Source of the DNA: Bacteroidaceae bacterium
GTDB lineage: Bacteria; Bacteroidota; Bacteroidia; Bacteroidales; Bacteroidaceae
Assembly (NCBI GenBank): GCA_017938245.1
Contig: JAGBBX010000011.1
Span: 62,001-126,000, forward strand
Reading direction: 5' to 3'
Length of the DNA: 64,000 nucleotides
Position 1 is the stretch's first letter; every line of letters starts with the position of its first letter. This document shows, one piece after another, positions 27,464-39,000 of this stretch. A model generated the notes under the pieces. The model searched no databases and was not told the DNA's origin. It was given only the letters and a program-made list of their open reading frames with translations. The position numbers were made by a program, and so were the translations under genes.

Positions 27464-27901
27464 ATGAGATATTTTCTTACCATAATTCTTTCACTCCTAT
27501 GCTTGATAGGTGCAAATGCCCAAAAAGGGCTCGAAGTATCGAAACTCTTTGAGGCCAAAGGCAAATGGAAACTGAAATTTACAGCTACACACTTATCGGG
27601 GCGCGCACTAAAGCCCTATAACCTCACCCTGTTCCGTAGTATAACCACCGGTGATAGCCGATTATACGACGAGATAGAGCAAGCAGTGAATAAAGATGCG
27701 CAAAAAACCATTGACAAAGAGTGCGGATATATCGACGGCCAACTGTACTATGGATTCTTCCTATTCGAACCGAAAGAGAAAAAGAATCGCTACCTTTTCT
27801 ATCGCAACAGCTCGCTGCGAAGTAACGAGCCCAACGAAGTAACCATAGTTTATATGGAGGGTTATGCCACCCTTAAAGAGCTAAAAGAGATGTTCCGATA
27901 A
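27464..27901 (+). CDS. DUF6108-like exported protein
   Basis: The 145-residue protein has a signal peptide (MRYFLTIILSLLCLIGANAQ) and a compact alpha/beta mature part with KPYNLTLFRSI and YYGFFLFEPKEKKNRYLFYRN. It resembles Bacteroidales DUF6108 proteins, by recall. Function is unknown. It lies 11 bp after the anti-sigma-like gene and 26 bp before the barrel protein, so it probably belongs to the ECF-controlled unit. Periplasmic localisation is inferred. Confidence 0.7.
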   Translation: MRYFLTIILSLLCLIGANAQKGLEVSKLFEAKGKWKLKFTATHLSGRALKPYNLTLFRSITTGDSRLYDEIEQAVNKDAQKTIDKECGYIDGQLYYGFFLFEPKEKKNRYLFYRNSSLRSNEPNEVTIVYMEGYATLKELKEMFR

Positions 27902-27927
27902 TTGAATAACAAATAACACAGATAACT

Positions 27928-28857
27928 ATGAAGAAGATTTTAACCTCAGCACTAATGCTGTGCTCTGCCCTGCTTGCAACAGCACAAACAACAACTACTA
28001 CAGCCACAACCGGTAACGATAGTACAGTTATAATTCGCAAACCCAATGAGGTGCGCATAACCGAAGGTCGTGGGTACATAAATGTAGAAGTACACGGCCG
28101 TGAGGGTAACGATGCCTATCTCTACACCATACGCAAAGGTTCAAATACCTCGATAATGAGTGAGAAAAACAGAAATTGGGATTTTAGGATTCCCTTTATC
28201 GACAAGAAGAAAGAGACAAATTCCAATCCACGATACCGAAGAGCAAAATTCTCTTTTAACATAATCAATGGCCTGCAATTCGGTATGGGCCTTGTCAGCG
28301 CCACCTCACAGGCACCTGGAATGGATATCGATATGGGTAATGGCGGATTCGAGTTCTTCCTCAATAATCTTGCAATGTGGGATTACCGTCCTACAAAGAA
28401 CACCTCGCTTACTATGGGTTTTGGAGTCGATTGGCGTAACTACCGTATGAAAGGCAAAACACGATTCATAAAAGAGGGAACAAACATTGGTTTAGGCTCA
28501 TACCCCGAGGGCGCCGACATTAACTTCTCACGTCTTAAGGTTTTCAGCCTTACCCTCGACTTGATGCTACGTCAACGTCTCTTTGGTCACGTATCGGTAG
28601 CAGCCGGTCCCGTTGTCAACTTCAACACAAGCGGAACACTAAAGACACGCTACACCCTTATCGATGGTGACAATCGCGAGAGCATAAGAGAGAGAAACAG
28701 ACATATTCACCAAAAGGCGGTAACAGTAGATTTTAAAGGTGAACTGAATATATCTCCCATAGCATTCTACATAAAGTACTCGCCAATGAATGTCCTCGAC
28801 ACTAATTACGGCCCCAAATTCCGTAGTCTTTCGGCAGGAGCAATGATTGTACTATAA
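27928..28857 (+). CDS. Outer-membrane beta-barrel protein, unassigned
   Basis: The 309-residue protein has a signal peptide ending in ATAQT, a Thr-rich linker (about 20-35), and then antiparallel barrel-type strands (NGLQFGMGLVSATSQ, NTSLTMGFGVDWRNYRMKG, VFSLTLDLMLRQRLFGHVSVAAGPVVNF). It ends FRSLSAGAMIVL, a hydrophobic alternating final strand. I do not recognise a named family. It is the last gene of the ECF cluster and ends at terminator 28860-28890. An ECF-regulated outer-membrane protein is the likely meaning. Confidence 0.75.
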   Translation: MKKILTSALMLCSALLATAQTTTTTATTGNDSTVIIRKPNEVRITEGRGYINVEVHGREGNDAYLYTIRKGSNTSIMSEKNRNWDFRIPFIDKKKETNSNPRYRRAKFSFNIINGLQFGMGLVSATSQAPGMDIDMGNGGFEFFLNNLAMWDYRPTKNTSLTMGFGVDWRNYRMKGKTRFIKEGTNIGLGSYPEGADINFSRLKVFSLTLDLMLRQRLFGHVSVAAGPVVNFNTSGTLKTRYTLIDGDNRESIRERNRHIHQKAVTVDFKGELNISPIAFYIKYSPMNVLDTNYGPKFRSLSAGAMIVL

Positions 28858-28859
28858 CA

Positions 28860-28890
28860 AAACACGCAGAGCACCAAGCTCTGCGTGTTT
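28860..28890. terminator. Bidirectional terminator
   Basis: 13-bp perfect arms (28860-28872 and 28878-28890) with loop ACCAA and T-rich DNA after it (CTTATTTTAT). It lies between convergent genes at 28857 and 28892. Confidence 0.85.
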
Positions 28891-28891
28891 C

Positions 28892-29983
28892 TTATTTTAT
28901 TATTACCATAGTTGCTCCAAAGCCATATTTCTGAAACGAGGCATCCTGCGAGAGACAGCGCGGATATTTGCGTTTCAGTTCCTGCATAATGGCATTGCGA
29001 AGCACTCCTTCGCCCTTGCCGTGTATAAACACTATCTTCTTGCCTTTCTCCTTTTTATACTCGTTAATAGTCTTTCGCACAACATCCATCTGATGGTTCA
29101 GAATATCAAACGGGGTAAGTCCTGCCGTTGTTTCCAATAGAGAGTCGGCGTGCAGGTCGACCTCAAGAATATCACTGCCCTTTGGTAGTTTGGTCTGTTG
29201 CTGAGGACGCTGTGGTTCGTCAACTTTCTTTTTCTCCAATATTATGCGCTGAATCTCAGCGGCATCGGTAAATACCTCTTTCACAGGTTTATCGTCGGTC
29301 ACAAGTTCGTATATCAGCGCCCCTTCGTCGAAATAGGGATTCTCTTTAAAAAGATGCAGTTTATAGAACTTAACAGTATCTATGCGTCGCTCTATGTTTA
29401 TAGCAGCCTTAGGAGCAAAAGCCTTATCTTGCTTAAATGGTAAGAGCTGAACAGCTACACGCTCCATTTCATTAAGCTCTTCGCGACCAAACTCCTCGAT
29501 AAACAATTTCGAGTCGGGTTCCAAGAGTCCGTTGGCACGCACGCGCCAAGAACGACCCTCAACAACAGAGTATGTAAAATATACCCAATAATTACTCTCG
29601 TTAATTATATAAGCCTCGAAACGCGAGTTAGAGAGCGACTTTTCGTCCATAGGCAGATAGGCCAATGAGATATTCAGACGCTCGCCCTCGGGACGCTCCA
29701 TAGGACGGAATGTCACAACAGGTTCCTTCTCCTCGGGTTCCTCGTCATACGCAACAACGTGTGCCGCCATCGGCTGCTGATGTTTTTTAGGCTCCTCCTT
29801 TGGTGTGAGGCTCTTCTTCTGAAAATTATACTCATTAGTATCTACTGCCACACACTCGTTTATGGGCATTGGAATCTCGAAACCATCCTCGCCCTCGACA
29901 ATAACTACATCCTTACCTCGGAAGCCCGTAACTATGCCTCCACCCGTTTCGTGTATGAAACGTACTTTATCTCCAATCTTCAT
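28892..29983 (-). CDS. DUF2027 and Smr domain protein
   Basis: The 363-residue protein starts with a DUF2027 domain (MKIGDKVRFIHETGGGIVTGFRGKDVVIVEG). A long middle region follows, with a variable charged linker and a beta-rich part (NISLAYLPMDEKSL...). It ends in a Smr domain (EVDLHADSLLE, IVFIHGKGEGVLRNAIMQEL, KYGFGATMVIIK). Smr domains are DNA/RNA endonucleases associated with MutS2 or ribosome rescue. The linker and cytoplasmic location suggest nucleic-acid work; no experiment is implied. It is the last gene of the queA-lipoprotein-Nudix-Smr minus-strand run. Confidence 0.88.
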   Translation of the reverse strand: MKIGDKVRFIHETGGGIVTGFRGKDVVIVEGEDGFEIPMPINECVAVDTNEYNFQKKSLTPKEEPKKHQQPMAAHVVAYDEEPEEKEPVVTFRPMERPEGERLNISLAYLPMDEKSLSNSRFEAYIINESNYWVYFTYSVVEGRSWRVRANGLLEPDSKLFIEEFGREELNEMERVAVQLLPFKQDKAFAPKAAINIERRIDTVKFYKLHLFKENPYFDEGALIYELVTDDKPVKEVFTDAAEIQRIILEKKKVDEPQRPQQQTKLPKGSDILEVDLHADSLLETTAGLTPFDILNHQMDVVRKTINEYKKEKGKKIVFIHGKGEGVLRNAIMQELKRKYPRCLSQDASFQKYGFGATMVIIK

Positions 29984-30004
29984 ATATTACTATGTAAAAA
30001 TTCT

Positions 30005-30514
30005 TTATAACAGAAACTCTTTCAGTTTCAAGAACTCTTGTTCAAAATTAGGTGTCAGCACCCCCTTGCCGATAGCATTCTGAATTTCATCAATATTCCA
30101 GAATCGTCCACCGTCGAGTTCGTCACTCGGCCTTATCTCGTCACTATACACTGTGCTGAATACATTTATCAGTTCCCTCTCGCGCTCGCTCTCGAAAAGA
30201 TAGCGTAACAGGAATTTCGGTTCAAAGCCCACAATTCCAAGTTCCTCGCGCACCTCACGCACGAGTGCCTCCTCGACACTCTCGCCATAGTCGATGTGTC
30301 CGCCAACAGCTGTATCCCATCTGCCCGGCTGTATCTCTTTCCACATAGGACGCTGCTGAAGATATAGTCTGCCATTCTCATCCAGCAGATGCAGATGCAC
30401 CACAGGATGCAGAAGTTTACTTCCACTGTGACACTCGCCACGTGTTGCCTTGCCAACTACGTTACCCACCTCATCCACGATGGGGAAAATTTCGGCACTA
30501 TTATCGCTTTTCAT
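30005..30514 (-). CDS. Nudix hydrolase
   Basis: The 169-residue cytoplasmic enzyme has a complete Nudix box (G72, E78, R86-E87, E90-E91, G93). It is preceded by QQRPMWKEIQPGRWDTAVGG, like isopentenyl-diphosphate-isomerase-type and YfcD-like Nudix proteins. The substrate, probably a nucleoside diphosphate derivative, is not determined. The gap of 21 bp to the Smr gene and 41 bp to the lipoprotein gene suggests cotranscription. Confidence 0.92.
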   Translation of the reverse strand: MKSDNSAEIFPIVDEVGNVVGKATRGECHSGSKLLHPVVHLHLLDENGRLYLQQRPMWKEIQPGRWDTAVGGHIDYGESVEEALVREVREELGIVGFEPKFLLRYLFESERERELINVFSTVYSDEIRPSDELDGGRFWNIDEIQNAIGKGVLTPNFEQEFLKLKEFLL

Positions 30515-30555
30515 CTGTAATAACTCTAATACAGCGCGAATTTACAAACAACTTC

Positions 30556-31116
30556 TTACATTAGCAAGAAATCGAGGTCGAGCATAATTTTTTGTAATGT
30601 TCCCTCATCGGGTGACACCTCGTGTAGAGGTTGCCCTTCGAGCTTCAGTCGGTGGTGCAAAGAGAAACTGTCACGCACAAGAGGTATATTAAGAGTTCCA
30701 CTCACAATCTCGACCATAGTATCGCTACTATACGAATAGGAAAACCTCAATAGCACTGTAAGCGAATCATCAGGGATATTTTCTACCTCTATAAAAAGCG
30801 GAGAATACATATTGTGAGTATCCACAAGGCGCACAGGCCGAATATGGTTGTTTATAGGGCGATAGTCGGCAGCACCAATATGCAAGATACCGTCTCCGAC
30901 TAGTTCTACCGGACCGACTGTTATATTTTCATCCTCCCCGACCAAGTCATCAAAAAGAAATTCAAACAGAGAGTGCCGCGTGTGCAACGATGCATCGCCC
31001 ATAGTAAAATAGTGATGTCCGCTACCATCGGCAGCAGCATCGTAACGGCTGCAACCAAAGAGCAGCACAACTATTAGTATAGACACTATTCGCAACATTT
31101 TCCCATTGATAATCAA
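30556..31116 (-). CDS. Lipoprotein of unknown function
   Basis: This 186-residue protein has a lipobox LLFGC with Cys22 (MIINGKMLRIVSILIVVLLFGC). A beta-rich mature part follows (YSPLFIEVENIPDDSLTVLLRFSYSYSSDTMVEI). I do not recognise a family with confidence; the pattern resembles Bacteroidales DUF4738-type lipoproteins. A second ATG at codon 7 also gives a good signal peptide. It sits 50 bp after queA in the same direction. Confidence 0.7.
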   Translation of the reverse strand: MIINGKMLRIVSILIVVLLFGCSRYDAAADGSGHHYFTMGDASLHTRHSLFEFLFDDLVGEDENITVGPVELVGDGILHIGAADYRPINNHIRPVRLVDTHNMYSPLFIEVENIPDDSLTVLLRFSYSYSSDTMVEIVSGTLNIPLVRDSFSLHHRLKLEGQPLHEVSPDEGTLQKIMLDLDFLLM

Positions 31117-31166
31117 TAGAAAAACATTACATAAAGCAAAAAAGTTCTAAAAAACGGTTTCTTATA

Positions 31167-32378
31167 TTAAGGAATGAGCAAAGAGCTGTCACCATAGCTA
31201 AGGAAACGGAAGCCATTGGCAAGAGCGTAATCATAGATTACTCTCCAATTACCCTTTACAAAAGCCGAGACAAGCAACAACAATGTACTCTTTGGCTGAT
31301 GAAAATTCGTTACAATAGCCTTAACGATATTATATCGGTATCCCGGAGCAATTATTATCTGTGTATGCGAATGAATCCTCTTCATCCCGTTGCGTCTCAT
31401 ATAATCGGCAAGCGCCGTCAGAGCCTCGACTGCAGTAAGAGAATGCTCGCGCTCGTATGGTACCCATTGCGACACCGAAAGTTCATCGACACACGCATCG
31501 GGATTCTCGCTCACAGCCTCACCTATGAAATAAAGACTCTCAAGCGTGCGCACCGATGTAGTACCCACAGCCACCACCGCCCCATCGGCTGCAATAAGTT
31601 TTTCTATAAGGTCGAGCGACACCTCGATATACTCCTCGTGCATAGTATGCTCGCCTATAGAATCGCTTTTCACAGGTTTAAACGTACCTGCACCAACGTG
31701 CAGAGTAACCTCCTCGAGATCAACTCCCTTGCAGCGCAATGCCTCCAAGACCTCGGGAGTAAAGTGCAATCCGGCTGTGGGTGCAGCCACCGAACCCTTT
31801 ATTTTTGAATATACTGTCTGATAAGTCTCTTTATCGCCCTCCTCGGTATTACGATTTAGATACGGCGGGATAGGCAACTCACCTGCAGCCTCAAGCAGTT
31901 CGGCAAACGATATTCCACCGTTCCAGGTGAAGTGCACACTATTCACAGCTCCCGTCGACAGGCGCTCGGCACAAAGAGTAATCTCGCAACCGTTTACAAG
32001 CAGCACTTGTGTGAGTACTCCGCTCTTCCAACGTGCCGAGTTTCCAACAAGACACTGCCACGTACACTCCTTGCTCTGTTGAAAGATAAGTTGATAGTCA
32101 TTGGGCAACTCGGGTTCCAAACAAAAGACCTCAATCGTTGCCCCCGTCTCCTTACGGAAACGCAGACGCGCCTGAATAACCTTGGTATTATTGAATACCA
32201 TCAGCGCTCCTGTGGGTATATGCTCGGGCAGGTTACAGAATGTATCCTGCGACACCTCGCCACTCCTGTAAAGAAGTAGTTTAGAGCTATCGCGACGTGT
32301 AAGCGGATATTTCGCTATTCTCTCATCGGGCAACGGATAGTCATACTCGGCTATTGCAATGTTTCGTGTCTCGGTCAT
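31167..32378 (-). CDS. queA: tRNA preQ1(34) ribosyltransferase-isomerase QueA
   Basis: QueA transfers the ribosyl group of S-adenosylmethionine to preQ1 in tRNA to give epoxyqueuosine. Family landmarks include DYPLPDERIAKYP, RRDSSKLL, KGSVAAPTAGLHFTPEVL, LHVGAGTFKPV and HEEYIEVS. I start it at ATG 32378 (MTETRNIAIAEYDYPLP), giving 403 residues. An extension to 32426 adds 16 residues but would lie across the promoter (-7 at 32396-32403), so it is rejected. It leads a minus-strand run with the lipoprotein, Nudix and Smr genes. Confidence 0.95.
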   Translation of the reverse strand: MTETRNIAIAEYDYPLPDERIAKYPLTRRDSSKLLLYRSGEVSQDTFCNLPEHIPTGALMVFNNTKVIQARLRFRKETGATIEVFCLEPELPNDYQLIFQQSKECTWQCLVGNSARWKSGVLTQVLLVNGCEITLCAERLSTGAVNSVHFTWNGGISFAELLEAAGELPIPPYLNRNTEEGDKETYQTVYSKIKGSVAAPTAGLHFTPEVLEALRCKGVDLEEVTLHVGAGTFKPVKSDSIGEHTMHEEYIEVSLDLIEKLIAADGAVVAVGTTSVRTLESLYFIGEAVSENPDACVDELSVSQWVPYEREHSLTAVEALTALADYMRRNGMKRIHSHTQIIIAPGYRYNIVKAIVTNFHQPKSTLLLLVSAFVKGNWRVIYDYALANGFRFLSYGDSSLLIP

Positions 32379-32395
32379 TTTACAGATATTTTTTG

Positions 32396-32427
32396 CAAAA
32401 TTACCCATTTCTTGGTTCTTGTGCAAA
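32396..32427 (-). promoter_or_regulatory. Promoter of queA
   Basis: Minus strand: -33 TTTG (plus 32424-32427), 20-bp spacer, -7 TAATTTTG (plus 32396-32403). The start point is only about 12 bp before the ATG at 32378. Confidence 0.7.
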
Positions 32428-32480
32428 AGTTGAGGGATGTTTCATAAGATATGTCACGACTTTTCCAGTCAGCCTAAACA

Positions 32481-32516
32481 CAAAAAATTGTGTCTGCCCA
32501 ATCAATGAGCAGACAC
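32481..32516 (-). terminator. Terminator of groESL
   Basis: 8-bp stem (GTGTCTGC at 32490-32497, GCAGACAC at 32509-32516) followed on the minus strand by an AATTTTTTG run. It lies just past the groEL stop codon. Confidence 0.75.
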
Positions 32517-32546
32517 TATACACAATTTTAAAGGGAAACAACCTTA

Positions 32547-34184
<1,638 letters not shown>

Positions 34185-34221
34185 CTAATTTATCTTTAAA
34201 TTCAATTACACACTTTTTACC

Positions 34222-34494
34222 TTATCCCATTATCGCAAGTACATCGCTCTGACGCATAATCAGATACTTCTCGCCCTCGAATTCAAGTTCGGTACCTGCG
34301 TATTTTCCATAGAGAACGTGGTCGCCAACGGCTATTACCATCTCCTCGTCTTTTGTACCGTTGCCCACTGCAACAACCTTACCCTGAAGGGGTTTCTCTT
34401 TTGCTGTATCGGGAATAATGATTCCACCGATAGTCTTCTCCTCTGCTGCCATAGGCAGTATGAGCACTCTGTCTGCCAAAGGTTTAATATTCAT
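34222..34494 (-). CDS. groES: Co-chaperonin GroES
   Basis: The 90-residue lid of the GroEL chamber has the canonical pattern [34 protein letters not shown], with the mobile loop around TIGGIIIPD, and a closing ILPM/DVLAIMG-type C-terminus. It is the first gene of the groES-groEL operon. An upstream sigma-54-like element (34577-34592) may drive it. Confidence 0.97.
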   Translation of the reverse strand: MNIKPLADRVLILPMAAEEKTIGGIIIPDTAKEKPLQGKVVAVGNGTKDEEMVIAVGDHVLYGKYAGTELEFEGEKYLIMRQSDVLAIMG

Positions 34495-34911
34495 AATTGT
34501 GTTTTTAAGTTATTTATGTTTATTTTTAATTCTATTATTCGGTCACCAATAACAACAGCGACACATAGACGATATAACGAAAACCGTGCCAAAATTGTTT
34601 TTCGGCCTTCAAAAGGCAAAAATATGAAACTTTTTCCTGTTACTCTGACATTTTGGCACAATTCCGACTGACATATAGAAATATGCGTGACCGAGTAATC
34701 AACTCACTTTGGAAATAGTTTCTTAGAAAAAGCAAAAAATTACTGATTCAAAAATTTTTTATAACGCATCGAAATATTTATTTGTACTTTTCGGCATTTT
34801 TTGATAATTTAGCCGATTATTTTCAGACCCTATTCCTTAAATAAGGTTTTTAAACAGCTTATTTGGGATTTAATACAAACTTTGAGTACGAAACAATAAA
34901 AAAATATTACA
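34495..34911. other. Divergent intergenic region of groESL and second RND operon
   Basis: This 417-bp gap holds leader DNA of both divergent operons. It has inverted GTGCCAAAA/TTTTGGCAC words (34586-34594 and 34651-34659), a short GCCTT/AAGGC hairpin (34606-34618), and a palindromic CCTTAAATAAGG followed by T's near 34840. A TACTTTTC word (34785-34792) is a possible -7 for the RND operon. I see no gene. Confidence 0.55.
34577..34592 (-). promoter_or_regulatory. Sigma-54-like promoter candidate for groESL
   Basis: Minus strand TTGGCAC (plus 34586-34592) followed after GGTTT by TCGT (plus 34577-34580) resembles TTGGCAC-N5-TTGC. The -12 half is one step away from consensus. It would start transcription about 70 bp ahead of groES. 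A same-type word on the other strand (34651-34659) makes an operator reading possible as well. Confidence 0.4.
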
Positions 34912-35988
34912 ATGAACAAATTTGTCAAATGGGGAATTGTTGGTGTCATTGTGGCAGGAGCCGTATATATGGGCATCAACACATTTATTCCACAAGTGAA
35001 CACCGAGCTTGAGCCAGCTCCTGTAAAGGCCAAAGGTAAACAGAGTAAAGAACTTAACGTAAAAGCAGTAGTACTTAAAGAGACCTCGCTCTCGGATGAG
35101 TATCCCGTAAGCGGTAGTTTCATCCCCGACGAGGAGGTCGACCTCTCGTTCGAAACATCGGGCAAGATTACCGACATTTTCTTCAAGGAGGGTTCGCAGG
35201 TAGCAGCAGGCGAACTTCTTGCCAAGATTAACGATGCCCCCTTACAGGCCGAACTCCGCAAATTAGAGTCGCAGCTTAAGCTATATACCGACCGTATGCA
35301 CCGCCAGAATGTACTGCTCGAGAAAGAGGCTGTCAGTCAGGAGGCTTTCCAAGAGGCGCAGACAAGCCTTGCAATCCTGCGTGCCGAAATTGATGGAGTA
35401 AAATCTAAAATTGCACAGACCGAGCTGCGCGCCCCCTTCAGTGGAGTAATCGGTCTAAGACAGATGAGCGTTGGTAGCTATGCTTCATCTACCACCCCCA
35501 TCGCCAAGCTAACAAAGATAAACCGTCTGAAATTGGAATTTGCAATTCCCGAGCGCTATGCAGGCATCATAAAGACCGGAACGAAGGTTAAATTCTTTGC
35601 GGTTGGTGACCTCGAAGAGCGCAGTGCCGAGATTTATGCCATCGACTCGCACATACACAACGACACACGCTCGTTCACTGTACGTGCAATATACGACAAC
35701 AGCGACGGGCGATTATATCCCGGTCGCTTTGCCAATATCACACTAACCACACAAACGTTCAAGAGTACAATATCGGTACCCAGCGAGGCCATTGTATCGG
35801 AGATGGGCATTGACAAAGTATTTATCTACAAAAGCGGTAAGGCACAGCCCGTTGAGATTCAGAAGGGACTGCGCAGCGAGTCACAGGTGCAGGTGCTTCG
35901 CGGCCTTAACGTGGGCGATACTGTAATTACCACCGGAACAATGCAGCTGCGTACCGGCCAGCGCGTCACACTCGACGAGGTTAAATAA
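34912..35988 (+). CDS. RND efflux periplasmic adaptor (second system)
   Basis: The 358-residue adaptor is anchored by an N-terminal helix (MNKFVKWGIVGVIVAGAVYMGI). A split barrel-sandwich domain (VDLSFETSGKITDIFFKEGSQVAAGELL and ELRAPFSGVIGLRQMSVGSYA) flanks a short coiled coil with RMHRQNVLLEKEAVSQEAF. A C-terminal beta-barrel part ends LRTGQRVTLDEVK. Unlike the first adaptor (6504) it has no lipobox. It leads a four- to five-gene operon with an HAE-1 pump and a TolC-like channel. Confidence 0.93.
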   Translation: MNKFVKWGIVGVIVAGAVYMGINTFIPQVNTELEPAPVKAKGKQSKELNVKAVVLKETSLSDEYPVSGSFIPDEEVDLSFETSGKITDIFFKEGSQVAAGELLAKINDAPLQAELRKLESQLKLYTDRMHRQNVLLEKEAVSQEAFQEAQTSLAILRAEIDGVKSKIAQTELRAPFSGVIGLRQMSVGSYASSTTPIAKLTKINRLKLEFAIPERYAGIIKTGTKVKFFAVGDLEERSAEIYAIDSHIHNDTRSFTVRAIYDNSDGRLYPGRFANITLTTQTFKSTISVPSEAIVSEMGIDKVFIYKSGKAQPVEIQKGLRSESQVQVLRGLNVGDTVITTGTMQLRTGQRVTLDEVK

Positions 35989-36015
35989 CATACAAAAACC
36001 ACAGAGAAAAGAGGT

Positions 36016-39000
36016 ATGAATATTTCAGAATTAAGTATACGTCGTCCGGTACTTGCCACCGTACTCACACTTATAATCCTGCTCTTCGGTGCAGTGGGAT
36101 ACATCAGTTTGGGAGTGCGCGAGTATCCATCGGTCGACAATCCCATAATATCGGTATCGTGTTCATACGCAGGAGCAAATGCCGATGTAATAGAGAACCA
36201 GATTACCGAGCCCTTGGAGCAGAACATCAACGGTATTCCCGGTATACGCTCCCTCACCAGTGTGAGCCAGCAGGGAAGCAGCCGCATCACTGTAGAGTTT
36301 GAGCTATCGGTCGACCTCGAGACAGCCGCCAACGACGTGCGCGACAAGGTATCGCGCGCTCAGCGCTATCTGCCACGCGACTGCGACCCTCCGACAGTAT
36401 CAAAAGCCGATGCCGATGCAACCCCCATACTTATGGTTGCCATTCAGAGCGAGAAGCGCTCACTCCTGGAACTTAGCGAGATTGCCGACCTCACCGTTAA
36501 GGAGCAGCTACAGACAATCCCCGAGGTGAGCAGCGTATCAATCTGGGGCGAGAAGCGCTACTGTATGCGTCTGTGGCTCGACCCCATCAGAATGGCTGGA
36601 TACGGCGTCACCCCTATGGATGTAAAGAATGCTCTCGATGCCGAAAACATCGAGCTTCCTTCGGGAAGCATCGAGGGTGATAACATCGAGCTTGCCATAC
36701 GAACCCTGGGACTGATGAGTACCACCGAGGAGTTCAACAACCTTATCATCAAGGAGAACAACGGTCGTGTGGTACGTTTCAGCGATATTGGTCACGCCGA
36801 GCTTAGCGCCCGCGACCTGAAGAGCTATATGAAGATGAACGGTGTACCAATGGTGGGTGTAGTAGTTGTACCCCAACCCGGTGCCAACCACATAAACATT
36901 GCCGAGAATGTCTACGAACGAATGGAGAAGATGAAGAAAGACCTTCCCGAGGATGTAAACTACAAATACGGATTCGACAACACAAAGTTCATCCGCGCCT
37001 CAATCGACGAGGTTAAGAGCACTGTATACGAAGCCTTTGTTCTTGTAATCATCATCATCTTCCTGTTCCTGCGCGATTGGCGCGTAACCCTTGTGCCCTG
37101 TATTGTTATTCCAGTATCGCTCATTGGTGCATTCTTCATAATGTACGTGCTGAATTTCTCAATCAACGTACTATCGATGCTTGCCATAGTGCTATCGGTG
37201 GGACTTGTGGTCGACGACGCCATCGTTATGACCGAGAACATATACATACGCATCGAACGCGGAATGCGCCCCTTTGCTGCCGGCATCGAGGGTGCTAAGG
37301 AGATTTTCTTTGCTGTAATATCGACCACAATTACCCTTTTGGCAGTGTTCCTCCCCATAGTGTTTATGGAGGGAACAACCGGTCGACTGTTCCGCGAATT
37401 CAGCTTTGTAGTGGCAGGTTCGGTTATTATATCATCGTTTGCAGCACTCACAATTACCCCTATGCTTGCAACCAAGATTCTTAAACGTCGCAAAGAGCAA
37501 AGTTGGTTCTATAACAAGACCGAACCATTCTTCGATGGACTAAACCGATACTATGCCAAGAGTCTCGACTTCTTTTTGAAGCACCGTTACGTATCGATAA
37601 TTGTTATGATAGCCGCCTTTATCGGTTGCGGATGGCTGTGGAATACAATTCCCGCAGAGATGGCACCGATGGAAGACCGTTCGAGCATTACCATACGCAC
37701 AATGGGTGCCGAGGGTGTGACATACGAGTATATGCGCGACTATACCGAGGAGATTAACCGTATGGCCGACTCTATTGTCCCCGATGCTGCATTTATCACT
37801 GCACGCGTATCAAGCGGAACAGGAAATATCCAAATTACACTGAAAGACCTTAAAGAGCGTGACTACACACAGATGGAGGTAGCCGAGAAACTCTCTAAGG
37901 CTGTACGCAGCAAAACCGATGCACGCGCATTCGTACAGCAGCAATCGACCTTTGGCAGCCGTCGCGGAGGTATGCCTGTGCAGTATGTCATTCAGGCTAC
38001 CAACCTCGAAAAACTGCAAGAGGTACTTCCCGAGTTCCTTAACAAGGTATACGACAACCCCACTTTCCAGATGGCCGATGTAAATCTTAAGTTCAGCAAA
38101 CCCGAGATTCAGGTTGCCATTAACCGCGAGAAGGCCAACATTCTTGGTATTAACACAAAGGATATTGCACAGACACTGCAATATGGTCTTAGCGGACAGC
38201 GTATGGGTTACCTTTATCTCAATGGCAAGCAGTACGAGATTGTAGGTGAGATTAACCGCCAGCAACGTAACGCTCCCTCGAATCTGAAGGCTATTTACGT
38301 ACGTAGCGACCGAGGAGAAATGATACAGATGGAGAACCTTGTCGACCTCATAGAGAGCATCGCACCTCCCAAGCTCTATCGCTACAACCGCTTTGTATCG
38401 GCAACAGTATCGGCCGGTCTTGCCGAAGGAAAGACCATAGGTGACGGACTCGACGAGATGGATAAGATAGCCAAAGAGACCCTCGACGAGACCTTCCGCA
38501 CCGCCCTCACAGGCGACTCACGCGAGTTCCGCGAGAGTTCATCGAGTCTTTTCTTTGCCTTTGCTCTTGCCCTGCTGCTCATTTACCTTATTCTGGCAGC
38601 ACAGTTCGAGAGTTTCAAAGACCCATTCATCATAATGCTCACCGTGCCTCTTGCCGTATGCGGAGCACTCATATTTATGTTCTTTGGCGACCAGACAATG
38701 AACATCTTCAGCCAAATTGGTATAATTATGCTTGTGGGACTTGTGGCAAAGAATGGTATTCTTATTGTTGAGTTTGCCAACCAACGTCAAAGAAGCGGAA
38801 TTGACAAAGACACCGCTATACGCGATGCATCTATACAACGTCTGCGCCCCATTCTTATGACAAGCGCCTCTACAGTGCTTGGACTTATGCCCCTTATGTT
38901 CGCCACCGGCGAGGGCTGCAACGGACGTATTGCAATGGGTACCGCCGTTGTAGGTGGAATGCTCATTTCAACAATACTCACAATGTATATTGTACCTTCT

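Noticed and set aside
32379..32426. Upstream extension of queA
   Set aside because: The 16 extra codons span a full promoter, so they would not be transcribed from it.
34495..34911. CIRCE/HrcA control of groESL
   Set aside because: No TTAGCACTC-N9-GAGTGCTAA pair occurs in the upstream region.
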